Assembly (NCBI RefSeq): GCF_014610845.1
Contig: NZ_JABTCG010000001.1
Location: forward strand, 62,001 to 126,000
Source of the DNA: Maribacter arenosus
GTDB taxonomy: Bacteria; Bacteroidota; Bacteroidia; Flavobacteriales; Flavobacteriaceae
DNA length: 64,000 bases
Direction of reading: 5' to 3'
Positions 27,607 to 38,097 of this stretch are shown piece by piece; within the stretch, counting starts at the first letter, position 1, and every line of letters begins with the position of its first letter. A model generated the notes under the pieces. The model ran no database searches. It worked only from the letters and a program-made list of their open reading frames with translations, and was not told the DNA's origin. The translations under genes and the position numbers were made by a program.

Positions 27607-28209
27607 CTATAATCTTGATTTTAGTTGAATAATATCCTCTTGTCCCACCCTGAGATGCCATGTTTTAATTCCTAATTGGTTTGCAGCATCGGTATTTTCA
27701 AACGTATCGTCTATAAAGAGGGTTTCCGAAGGTTTTAGTTTGTTCTCTTGTAGAACGAATTTATAAATGTCCGCATTGGGTTTTCTCAATTGTATTTCAT
27801 GGGAAAGATAAAATTGTTCAAAACAATTCTTAAAACGATTATATTTTGGTTTCCCCATGATTTGGATTACCTCATCAATGTGTAAAGCATTGGTATTGCT
27901 CAATAAGAACAAACGGTATTCATTTTCATGAGCCAAACTTTCCAGAAAATCCAAACGGTAATCCGGAAAGTCCAATAACATAGCATTCCAAATGGTGATG
28001 ATCTCTTGGGTAGAAACCTTAGGAAAAATGGTATTTAGTCTTTTTATAAAGGTTTCAGGCGTAATAGCACCTACTTCAAAAGCACTACTTAATGCAAGAA
28101 CTTCTGGAGCAAGGGTGGCGTTTCCGTATTTTAGGATTTTGCGGAAAACAATTTCCTTATCCAAATTGATAAAGATATCCCCAAAGTCGAAAATGATGTT
28201 CTTAATCAT
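27607..28209 (-). CDS. HAD-superfamily hydrolase
   Basis: A 200-residue HAD phosphatase. Motif I is FDFGDIFINLD, with D8 as nucleophile and D10 replaced: DFGDI gives D-x-G-D. That spacing shifts the usual DxD and is common in the YihX-like branch (DxGxV/D). Motif II is LLSNTN, the motif III lysine lies in HEIQLRKPNADIYK and motif IV is LFIDDTFENTDAA. Being next to ribD, it is a candidate for the missing dephosphorylation step after RibD in flavin synthesis, but this is only a context guess. It overlaps ribD by 8 bases. Confidence 0.87.
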   Translation of the reverse strand: MIKNIIFDFGDIFINLDKEIVFRKILKYGNATLAPEVLALSSAFEVGAITPETFIKRLNTIFPKVSTQEIITIWNAMLLDFPDYRLDFLESLAHENEYRLFLLSNTNALHIDEVIQIMGKPKYNRFKNCFEQFYLSHEIQLRKPNADIYKFVLQENKLKPSETLFIDDTFENTDAANQLGIKTWHLRVGQEDIIQLKSRL

Positions 28210-29254
28210 TTTTATAGAGATTTAAAAAATCGGACCCAATTTTCTTGGTTGACAATTTAGTTCCTTCAAAAGAGGGTCCTTTTATGCCTTCGCCAAAGGA
28301 ATTTGGGCCAACGAATATCCTCGCTTCGTCCCATAAATTATCCGATAAGAATGATTGAAGGGTTCTGCCCCCTCCTTCTATCAAAACACTTGTTATATTA
28401 TGCTTGTATAACAAATCGCAAATTTGTTGGGGTACATTTTTCGTAAAGTTGATGACCTCATAATCAATGTTTTTCATCCACTTCGGCCCTTTCTTTATTT
28501 CTGTGATGACTATCGTTTTTGCGTTATGGTCGAGCACATGGTAGTCACCTTGAATTTTCAATTTCCTATCGATGATTACACGAATCGGAGATCTGCCGAA
28601 CCACGTTCTCACATTTAATTGAGGATTATCTGCCAAAACAGTTTTAGTACCCACTAAAATAGCCCGTTCCTCACTACGCCATTTATGGACAAGCTGTTTG
28701 GAATAGCTGTTGGAAATCCAAAAAGGTTGGGGTTTAACGCCTCTTTTAGTGGCTAAGGGAGCAATAAAACCGTCAGAGGTTTCAGCCCATTTCAATATGA
28801 TATATGGGCGATGTTTTCGATGAAAGGTCAAGAATCGTTTATGATGCTCTATGCAAGCGTCCTCAAGTACGCCGACCGTTACATTGCAACCCGCTGATTT
28901 AAGGCGAGCCACACCTTGCCCCATCACTTTATCGTGAGGATCCAATACCCCAATTACCACGTTGGGTATTTTATGTTTTATGATCAAATCGGCACAAGGT
29001 GGGGTTTTTCCAAAGTGGGAGCAGGGTTCCAAAGTCACATATAGGGTCGATTTTGCAAGATAGGTTTTATCCGCTACGGCATTAATGGCATTTACCTCGG
29101 CATGCGGTCCACCATAACTACTGGTAAACCCTTCACCGATTATAGTATCACCATACACAATAACCGCTCCTACCATAGGGTTAGGAGCTGTAATCCCTAG
29201 TCCATTTTTAGCCAATTGTAGGGCACGTTGCATGTATTGTGGGTTCGTCGGCAT
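28202..29254 (-). CDS. ribD: Bifunctional riboflavin deaminase/reductase RibD
   Basis: Carries out the second and third steps of riboflavin synthesis: deamination of the pyrimidine, then reduction of the ribose side chain. 350 residues. The deaminase domain (1-145) has PNPMVGAVIV, the zinc site H51-A-E53, and C78 and C87 in EPCSHFGKTPPC. The reductase domain (150-350) has RPYIILKWAETSDGFIA, NPQLNVR, RVIIDRKLKI and VLIEGGGRTLQSFL. It heads the ribD-HAD-EamA-yigZ cluster, whose genes abut or overlap and must be one operon. Confidence 0.96.
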   Translation of the reverse strand: MPTNPQYMQRALQLAKNGLGITAPNPMVGAVIVYGDTIIGEGFTSSYGGPHAEVNAINAVADKTYLAKSTLYVTLEPCSHFGKTPPCADLIIKHKIPNVVIGVLDPHDKVMGQGVARLKSAGCNVTVGVLEDACIEHHKRFLTFHRKHRPYIILKWAETSDGFIAPLATKRGVKPQPFWISNSYSKQLVHKWRSEERAILVGTKTVLADNPQLNVRTWFGRSPIRVIIDRKLKIQGDYHVLDHNAKTIVITEIKKGPKWMKNIDYEVINFTKNVPQQICDLLYKHNITSVLIEGGGRTLQSFLSDNLWDEARIFVGPNSFGEGIKGPSFEGTKLSTKKIGSDFLNLYKND

Positions 29255-29389
29255 TTCAATGTTCCTTATTCTTTGGAATAATCATCGGGATAAGACTTAA
29301 AAATAGATTTTACACTCAGGATAAAACTATATTTCATGTATCTTCACTCCACAAAAATAGGACTTTAAAAGATATCGGATACACATTAT

Positions 29390-29875
29390 ATGGATACTGC
29401 GATAATACGGGAAATAGAACCAGAGGATAATTTGGAAGTGGCTACTGTAATTCGAAAGGTATTGATCGATTTGGGCGTTCCAAAAGTGGGTACGGCCTAT
29501 GCTGACGAGGCATTGGACCATATGTATCAAAATTATGATGTTCCCAAGGCTACCTATTTCGTTATTGAGGACAAAGCCCGAATTATCGGTTGTGCAGGTG
29601 TGGCCCAATTAGAGCATTATATAGGCAATGTCTGTGAGCTGCAAAAGATGTATTTTTTGGAAGAGGCCAGAGGACGTGGTCTGGGTGCGAAAATGATGCA
29701 AATCTGTTTGGATCGGGCTAGGCAATTTGGTTATGAAAAATGCTATTTGGAAACCATGCCTTATATGAAAGCCGCCCAAAAACTCTATTTACAATCGGGG
29801 TTTGAATATATTGATAAACCAATGGGTGATACCGGTCATTTTTCATGCCCAGTATGGATGCTTAAACAGTTGTGA
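29390..29875 (+). CDS. GNAT family N-acetyltransferase
   Basis: 161 residues. After MDTAIIREIEPEDNLEVATVIR come FVIEDKARIIGCAGVAQLE, then CELQKMYFLEEARGRGLGAKMMQICL with the acetyl-CoA loop ARGRGLG, and CYLETMPYMKAAQKLYLQSGFEYI. The acceptor is unknown. It lies 3 bases before prmC on the same strand and so is probably co-transcribed with it. Confidence 0.9.
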   Translation: MDTAIIREIEPEDNLEVATVIRKVLIDLGVPKVGTAYADEALDHMYQNYDVPKATYFVIEDKARIIGCAGVAQLEHYIGNVCELQKMYFLEEARGRGLGAKMMQICLDRARQFGYEKCYLETMPYMKAAQKLYLQSGFEYIDKPMGDTGHFSCPVWMLKQL

Positions 29876-29878
29876 TCA

Positions 29879-30733
29879 ATGCTTTTAAAGGAAATCAAAA
29901 ACATATACCATAGCGAACTCGATCCAATCTATCCTAAGGAAGAAGTGGAAAGCTTCTTTTATCTAACCATTGCACATAATTTGAATCTGGAACGCTTCGT
30001 ATTGGCACTTCAACCGAATTTGACGCTGTCCAAGAAGGAAGAACAGCCTTTGTTCGAAGTGTTGGCTCAGTTACGTTTGAAAAAACCCATACAGTATATT
30101 TTAGGGTCAACCCATTTTATGGACATGGATTTCAAGGTAAATGAAAATGTTTTGATTCCCAGACCCGAGACTGAAGAATTGGTGCGTTGGGTCCTCGAGG
30201 ACTATCGAATGGATGGAAATAAGGAAATCAGTATTTTAGACATCGGTACAGGTAGTGGATGTATTGCGATATCGTTGGCTAAAAATATGAAAAGGGCCAA
30301 GGTTTATGGTTTGGACATTTCAAAAAAGGCCTTGGAAGTTGCAAAGGAAAATGCGGTGAAGAACCAAGTTGAGGTTGAGTTTCTCAACGCTGATATATTG
30401 AACATGGAATATTTTAAGGATAAAGTTGATGTCATCGTGTCTAACCCGCCTTATGTCAGGTTGTTGGAAAAGGAAAAAATGAAACCAAACGTAATCGAGA
30501 ATGAGCCGGGATCAGCATTGTTCGTTCCTGATAACGACCCGTTGGTTTTCTATCGCAAGATCAATGAACTCGCCAAAAAGAATTTAAAATCAGGCGGTAG
30601 GTTATATCTGGAAATAAATCAATATATGGGCAAAGAAACAAAGGCACTTTTTGAAAATGGTTTTATCGAGGTGGAACTTCGTAAAGATATGTTTGGGAAT
30701 GATAGAATGTTGAAAGGTATAATCTCTGAATAA
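29879..30733 (+). CDS. prmC: Release factor glutamine N5-methyltransferase
   Basis: SAM-dependent methylation of the GGQ glutamine in peptide release factors RF1 and RF2, needed for efficient termination. 284 residues: an N-terminal helical domain with KKPIQYILGSTHFMDMDF and VLIPRPETEELV, the SAM motif DIGTGSGCIA (121-130) and the substrate motif NPPY (189-192). Spaced 3 bases after the acetyltransferase gene. In the 86 bases before the next gene is a frame of 18 residues (30737-30793) that I do not call. Confidence 0.96.
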   Translation: MLLKEIKNIYHSELDPIYPKEEVESFFYLTIAHNLNLERFVLALQPNLTLSKKEEQPLFEVLAQLRLKKPIQYILGSTHFMDMDFKVNENVLIPRPETEELVRWVLEDYRMDGNKEISILDIGTGSGCIAISLAKNMKRAKVYGLDISKKALEVAKENAVKNQVEVEFLNADILNMEYFKDKVDVIVSNPPYVRLLEKEKMKPNVIENEPGSALFVPDNDPLVFYRKINELAKKNLKSGGRLYLEINQYMGKETKALFENGFIEVELRKDMFGNDRMLKGIISE

Positions 30734-30819
30734 ATGTATGAAAGCGCTAGAGGACTTTGATGACCTTGAAATAAAGAATCTTGAAAAAGGATAGATTTGG
30801 AAATTGATATTTAAAAGTT

Positions 30820-31401
30820 ATGCATAGCATCGTCGTATTTTGTGGTAGCAGTGAAGGTAATGATCCCGATATTCTATCTTCGGCCTATGCGTTAGGGCAG
30901 GCCCTTGGTGAACAAAAGATCACTTTGGTCTATGGTGCCGCTAAAATCGGGGTGATGGGTAAGGTGGCTCAAGGAGCTTTGGACTATCAGGGTAAAGTTA
31001 TCGGTATAATCCCCGATTTTCTGAAACTGAAGGAAGTCTACCATTCAGGATTGACAGAATTGATTGTCACTGAAAACATGCACGAACGCAAGCTTAAAAT
31101 GCATGAGCTTTCCGATGGTATCATTACACTTCCCGGAGGGTACGGAACATTGGAAGAATTGTTTGAAATGATTACTTGGGCCCAATTGGGTCTACATCAG
31201 AAACCTATTGGAATTCTGAATACCAATGGATTTTATGATGATTTGTTGAAAATGATCCGAAAGATGGTTGATCAAGGTTTTTTGAAAGTGGAGAATTATG
31301 AGATGTTATTGGTTGATGATTCAGTCGACGGACTAATAAAGCAAATGGAAAACTATAAACCATTGGCCATGCCAAAATGGATTGAAAAAGACCAAGTGTA
31401 A
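30820..31401 (+). CDS. LOG family protein (TIGR00730)
   Basis: A Rossmann-fold protein of 193 residues in the LOG family, whose members hydrolyse nucleoside monophosphates, including cytokinin nucleotides, to base and ribose 5-phosphate. The family signatures are ENMHERKLKM and PGGYGTLEE (105-113), and the start IVVFCGSSEG is typical. It is directly followed by ligA with no spacer, so the two genes are co-transcribed. The natural substrate here is unknown. Confidence 0.93.
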   Translation: MHSIVVFCGSSEGNDPDILSSAYALGQALGEQKITLVYGAAKIGVMGKVAQGALDYQGKVIGIIPDFLKLKEVYHSGLTELIVTENMHERKLKMHELSDGIITLPGGYGTLEELFEMITWAQLGLHQKPIGILNTNGFYDDLLKMIRKMVDQGFLKVENYEMLLVDDSVDGLIKQMENYKPLAMPKWIEKDQV

Positions 31402-33399
<1,998 letters not shown>

Positions 33400-33466
33400 A
33401 AATAAGTAAACGAGCTAAATTAAAATCAAATACCTACTCGCTGGGTGTAAAATAAAGTTTCCTTTT

Positions 33467-36400
33467 ATGTTTAAACCAAACCATTTAATTCTTAAGCTCC
33501 TTTTAGTATTTAGTTTAAGCACTGTACAGGCGCAATTTCTGGACTTGGATAATCTCAAAAACCTAAAGATTCGTAATGTAGGCCCTGCCAATATGAGTGG
33601 TCGGATTACGGCCATTGATGTCGTAGAAGCCAATCCAAAAATCATGTTTGTCGGTGCAGCTTCAGGAGGGGTATGGAAATCGGAAAATGGGGGTAGTGCA
33701 TGGTATCCTGTCTTTGATGACCAACCTACCCAGAATATAGGGGCCTTAGCGATCCAACAAGATAATCCAGATGTGATTTGGGTAGGTACGGGTGAGGGTA
33801 ATCCTAGAAACTCCATGAATTTGGGAATGGGTATTTTTAAAAGTGTCGATGGAGGTATTACCTGGTCCCATATGGGTTTGAAAGCTACCAAAACGATTCA
33901 TCGCATCATTATAGATCCACGAAATCCGAATGTCGTCTTTGTAGGGGCCATGGGCGACCCTTTTAATCCGAATGAGCACAGGGGGCTCTACAAAACAACG
34001 GATGGCGGACAAACTTGGACCAAGATCCTTTATTCAAATACACGGTCTGGGATTGCCGATATGGTAATGCACCCTACCAACCCCGATAAGTTATTTGTTG
34101 CGCTATATGAGCATGAACGAACGCCTTATTATTTTACTTCCGGAGGTAAGGGTTCTGGCCTATTCGTCACGGAAGATTCGGGTAATACTTGGCGGCCCCT
34201 TGGGGCTGAAGCAGGACTCCCAGAAGGTGATTTGGGCCGAATAGGGCTGGCCATAGCCCCCAGCGACCCCAATCGCATGTATGCCAAGATTGAGGCAAAA
34301 ACAAACAAACTGTTCCGAAGTAATGATGGGGGGAAGAAATGGTACGTTATTAATGAGGATCCCAAATTCACCAACAATAGACCGTTCTATTTTCAGGATG
34401 TGGCGGTAGACTCCAAAGATCCGGACCGGCTGTACAATATTTACCAACCCCTATCGGTCAGTTATGACGGAGGGAAGACCTTTGACCCAAAACCAATGAT
34501 TCCTGCCGATGAAACCAAGGGAATCCATGCCGATTTTCATGCGTTCTGGGTGAATCCCGATGATGCCCAACATTTTATAATCGGTGGTGACGGCGGCTTG
34601 GGCATTACATATGATCATGGTAAAAGTTGGTATTTTCCCGAAACCATTCCCGTGGCCCAATTTTACCATATCGGTGTTGACCATGATAGACCTTACAATG
34701 TGTATGGAGGTATGCAGGATAATGGTAATTGGTCAGGTCCTGGTTATACATGGAAAAGAGGGGGAATCCGTACCCTATATTGGCAATATTTGGTTGGAGG
34801 CGATGGTTTTGATATTTCACCGGATTACGACAATTCCCGCTTTGGCTATGGTTCATCCCAAAACGGAAATCTATATAGATACGACAAACTTACTGGTTAC
34901 TACGTTAGCATTCAACCTCCTGCACCAGATTCCAAAACCGTTTTACGCTTCAATTGGAATGCAGGGTTTGCCCGTGATCCATACAAGACCAATAAGGCGT
35001 ATTATGGATCACAATTTGTACATGTTACTGAGGATAAGGGGGCTACATGGAAAGTCATTTCACCGGATTTGACGACGAATAACCCAGAACACCAAAAAGG
35101 GGATTACGGAGGCCTTACACTTGATATTTCAGGTGCTGAAATGTACAATAGCATACTCGATATTGCGCCGAGTGCGTTGGATAGGAATATCATTTGGGTG
35201 TGTACCGATGACGGACAGGTGCAATTGACACGGGATGGAGGTACTACATGGAAAAATTTGACTAAAAATGTGAAAGGCCTGCCTAAGGAAGCATGGATTG
35301 CCCAGATTAAGGCATCACGATTTAATGTGGGAACCGCTTGGATGGTCGTTAATAATTACCGAAAAGGCGATTATGCGCCCTACCTTTATAAAACAACCGA
35401 TTTTGGCAAAACCTGGTCCCGATTGGTCGATGAAACGAAGGTAAAAGGATACGCACTCACTGTTTTACAAGATCCTGTTGAACCAAAACTGGTATTTTTA
35501 GGGACCGAGAATGGCTTATGGATGAGTATTGACGAAGGAAAGTCATGGAAACAATTTCAAAATGGATTTCCTTCAGTCTCAACGATGGATCTAGCTATTC
35601 AAGAACCTGAATCGGCTTTGATCGTAGGTACCTTCGGGAGAGCTATTTGGATCCTTGATGATTTATTAAGCCTCCGGGAAATTACCAGAAATAGAATCTA
35701 TGATACCATTACCGCCTTACCAGTTAACGATGCGGTGCTGGTAAAAGGACTTTTTATAAATCCACCAGGGAATATTTGGACCGGTTTCCATACGACCTTC
35801 GAGGGAGAGAATAAGGTTTTCCAAAGGACCAAAATCCCATATTATCTTAAACAACTCAAAGATTCAACGGCAATGGTCTCTGCCACCATATTCAACGAAA
35901 AAAATGAATGGATTAATACCGTCGAAGGAGATTCCTTAGTGAAGGGTTTAAATTATTTGATTTGGAATTTGGATGAAAAATCTGCCGATTTGCCCGGTTC
36001 TTCCAACAGAGCACAAAAGATAGCTGTTTTACCGGGGAACTATAAGGTTGTGATGGATTATGAAGGTACTAAGGATTCTACTTTTGTAAAGGTAATCGCC
36101 GACCCCCGTTTCGATATTGACCCAAAAATCGATGAACAACTTTATGCATTCAAGAAGGAGTTGGATATCCAAGTTCAGGTATTGGGAAAGGGAATAAATC
36201 AAATCGACAAGAGAAAAAAAATAGTTCAAGATTTGCAAAAACAGGCATTGGACAGTGTATCAATTGGTACTTCCAATATTTTGGATGCCCTTGAAAATAT
36301 GGGAAATGCACTCGAGAAGCTGCGATCTGCTGGACAGACGCCCAAACCGAAGCGGCAAGTTGGGGCATGGCAATCGCTTGAGATAACGCCTTATTCTAGG

Positions 36401-36595
36401 TTAACCGACCTCTTGATGGTTGCTAGGGCTAGGACCACACCAGTATCGGAACAACACAAACAGCTTTTGGATGCACTTAAAAAAATGATAAGCGAATATG
36501 GCCAAACGGTTGATGTGTTTATGGAGGATCGATGGAAACCGTTTGAACAAAACATTAAAAAAAGCGGTCTACAATGGTCGGTGGAATGGAATTGA
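33467..36595 (+). CDS. Secreted Asp-box (BNR/VPS10-like) propeller protein
   Basis: 1042 residues: a signal peptide (MFKPNHLILKLLLVFSLSTVQAQ), then a very long beta-propeller region. I count about eleven Asp-box-type repeats (S/T-x-D-x-G-x-x-W), for example SENGGSAW, SVDGGITW, TTDGGQTW, TEDSGNTW, SNDGGKKW, TYDHGKSW, TEDKGATW, TRDGGTTW, TTDFGKTW and SIDEGKSW. A start RNVGPANMSGRITAIDV is shared with the sortilin-like family common in Bacteroidota. The last ~250 residues are a beta-sandwich and then a helical part. The family is often annotated as glycosyl hydrolase, but I see no catalytic pair, so no activity is claimed. Confidence 0.9.
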   Translation: MFKPNHLILKLLLVFSLSTVQAQFLDLDNLKNLKIRNVGPANMSGRITAIDVVEANPKIMFVGAASGGVWKSENGGSAWYPVFDDQPTQNIGALAIQQDNPDVIWVGTGEGNPRNSMNLGMGIFKSVDGGITWSHMGLKATKTIHRIIIDPRNPNVVFVGAMGDPFNPNEHRGLYKTTDGGQTWTKILYSNTRSGIADMVMHPTNPDKLFVALYEHERTPYYFTSGGKGSGLFVTEDSGNTWRPLGAEAGLPEGDLGRIGLAIAPSDPNRMYAKIEAKTNKLFRSNDGGKKWYVINEDPKFTNNRPFYFQDVAVDSKDPDRLYNIYQPLSVSYDGGKTFDPKPMIPADETKGIHADFHAFWVNPDDAQHFIIGGDGGLGITYDHGKSWYFPETIPVAQFYHIGVDHDRPYNVYGGMQDNGNWSGPGYTWKRGGIRTLYWQYLVGGDGFDISPDYDNSRFGYGSSQNGNLYRYDKLTGYYVSIQPPAPDSKTVLRFNWNAGFARDPYKTNKAYYGSQFVHVTEDKGATWKVISPDLTTNNPEHQKGDYGGLTLDISGAEMYNSILDIAPSALDRNIIWVCTDDGQVQLTRDGGTTWKNLTKNVKGLPKEAWIAQIKASRFNVGTAWMVVNNYRKGDYAPYLYKTTDFGKTWSRLVDETKVKGYALTVLQDPVEPKLVFLGTENGLWMSIDEGKSWKQFQNGFPSVSTMDLAIQEPESALIVGTFGRAIWILDDLLSLREITRNRIYDTITALPVNDAVLVKGLFINPPGNIWTGFHTTFEGENKVFQRTKIPYYLKQLKDSTAMVSATIFNEKNEWINTVEGDSLVKGLNYLIWNLDEKSADLPGSSNRAQKIAVLPGNYKVVMDYEGTKDSTFVKVIADPRFDIDPKIDEQLYAFKKELDIQVQVLGKGINQIDKRKKIVQDLQKQALDSVSIGTSNILDALENMGNALEKLRSAGQTPKPKRQVGAWQSLEITPYSRLTDLLMVARARTTPVSEQHKQLLDALKKMISEYGQTVDVFMEDRWKPFEQNIKKSGLQWSVEWN

Positions 36596-36642
36596 TCGAC
36601 AACTTCTAAAAATGGCTTGAGATAGGCTTATGCGTCAAATTT

Positions 36643-38094
36643 TCAGGCAGTAGTAATAGCTTCTGCCTCAATTTCAACCAAATAATCTTCACCGACCAAT
36701 TTAGCTTCCACTAGGGTATTTGCCGGATTGATTCCCGAAAATCGTTCACCGTGGGCTCGGGCGACCACCTCCCAATCCTTTAGATTATTAACGAATATGC
36801 GGGTACGCACAACATCGTTCAATGTACCCCCTAAACTTTCAATCGCTGCTTCGATCTTGTCGATAATAAAATGGGTTTGTGCCGCTGCATCCTTTCCACC
36901 GATCAGCATATCTCCGTGGGTAGCCGTGGTTCCTGAAACATGAATTCGATTGCCATCCCTAACCGCCCTGCAATATCCTGCAAAGTCTTCCCAAACGGTT
37001 CCACTAAAAACCTGTTCCCTGTTTGTTCTAGTTTTGATAGGTGAAAAAGCTTTTGGAATGGTTTCGAGATGATGGCTTAGATCCCCAGAAGCAGTTAAAA
37101 AAGGAGGTTTGCGATATTCATCCCCACAATCACCAGGTATAGGTTTAAGATTTTTCTGGGCTTTTCGTATAGCTTCAAGATCGGCTTTGTCCAAATCGAT
37201 GGCAACCATTTTCTTGTTATCGATTATGTGTTCACTGGCACCTAGACGTGCACCGATGATTACTCCCGCTACTGTTTTGTTTTCCAGAATATACCTACTT
37301 GCGATATTCGCAATGGAAGCATCATGCTTATCCCCAATCTTCTTCAAAGTTTCCAAAACATACTGAAAAGGTTCCCAGCCTCCTGCGGCATCAATAAAAC
37401 GCTTGTACTTCATTTGTGACCACGTTTTTAGGTCTTTTTGGCTTGGTTCAGTTTTGCCCAACCAAGTATCGGTCAAAAATCCGCCCGCTAAAGTACCAAA
37501 GGCCAGAATCTTCACCCCATATTCGGTACATACATCAGCCATTTTCCCATTGGCCCGTTGATCGATTACCGAATGGCAAATCTGGTTGCTAACAATCGGG
37601 ACGCCACTGGCCAAGGCAACCCGTAAATGTGCCGGGTCAAAATTGGTAACACCTAGATGTTTGATCAGTCCGTCTGCCCTCAATTCGTTCAAATAAAACA
37701 ATCCATCGAGCCAACTGGGGTCTGGGTAATGCCATGCGTGGAACTGCATGAGATCTAAGGAAGCTTGTTGCATTCTGTCAAGGGCAAGTTCAACGGCTTT
37801 TCGTACCTCGGACCTACTTATTTTACCGGGGTTTGGTACCCATTTGGTAAAAAGTTGCACTTCATCACCATGTTCATAATTATTTTTAAAGGTCCCGGCA
37901 ATAATTTCACTTGAACCATAATGGTCCGCCATATCAAAAGAAGTGAATCCGGCATCTGCATAGTCCTTCATGAATTTTGAGGTGGCCTTTGGGTCTAAAG
38001 TATTTCCATCCCTTTCCATATCGGCAATTTGCCATAAACCTGTGATGATTCTGGAAATTTCCAATTCCGGGGCTAAATTTGTTGTCATCTGCAT
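36643..38094 (-). CDS. Aldo/keto reductase fused to a RidA-like domain
   Basis: 483 residues with two domains. Residues 1-330 are an aldo/keto reductase: D54 and Y59 in FDMADHYG, K84 in LFTKWVP and H119 in LMQFHAWHYPD form the catalytic tetrad, and VIIGARLGASEHIIDN is the cofactor region. After a linker, residues about 355-483 are a YjgF/RidA-type domain (RIHVSGTTATHGD, RTRIFVNNLKDWEVVARAHGERF, NPANTLVEAKLVGEDYLVEIEAEAI). The arginine that RidA uses for imine hydrolysis (PARS in the classic protein) is replaced (PANT). It lies 3 bases after an APC permease gene, suggesting uptake and processing of one amino-acid-like compound. Confidence 0.9.
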   Translation of the reverse strand: MQMTTNLAPELEISRIITGLWQIADMERDGNTLDPKATSKFMKDYADAGFTSFDMADHYGSSEIIAGTFKNNYEHGDEVQLFTKWVPNPGKISRSEVRKAVELALDRMQQASLDLMQFHAWHYPDPSWLDGLFYLNELRADGLIKHLGVTNFDPAHLRVALASGVPIVSNQICHSVIDQRANGKMADVCTEYGVKILAFGTLAGGFLTDTWLGKTEPSQKDLKTWSQMKYKRFIDAAGGWEPFQYVLETLKKIGDKHDASIANIASRYILENKTVAGVIIGARLGASEHIIDNKKMVAIDLDKADLEAIRKAQKNLKPIPGDCGDEYRKPPFLTASGDLSHHLETIPKAFSPIKTRTNREQVFSGTVWEDFAGYCRAVRDGNRIHVSGTTATHGDMLIGGKDAAAQTHFIIDKIEAAIESLGGTLNDVVRTRIFVNNLKDWEVVARAHGERFSGINPANTLVEAKLVGEDYLVEIEAEAITTA

Positions 38095-38097
38095 TTG

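Noticed and set aside
30737-30793. 18-residue ORF (MKALEDFDDLEIKNLEKG) between prmC and the LOG gene
   Set aside because: Too short to support; composition could be chance or a remnant. No ribosome-binding or family evidence.
34451-35072. ORFs within the Asp-box gene on either strand
   Set aside because: Repetitive coding sequence produces open frames; none has a start context or family resemblance.
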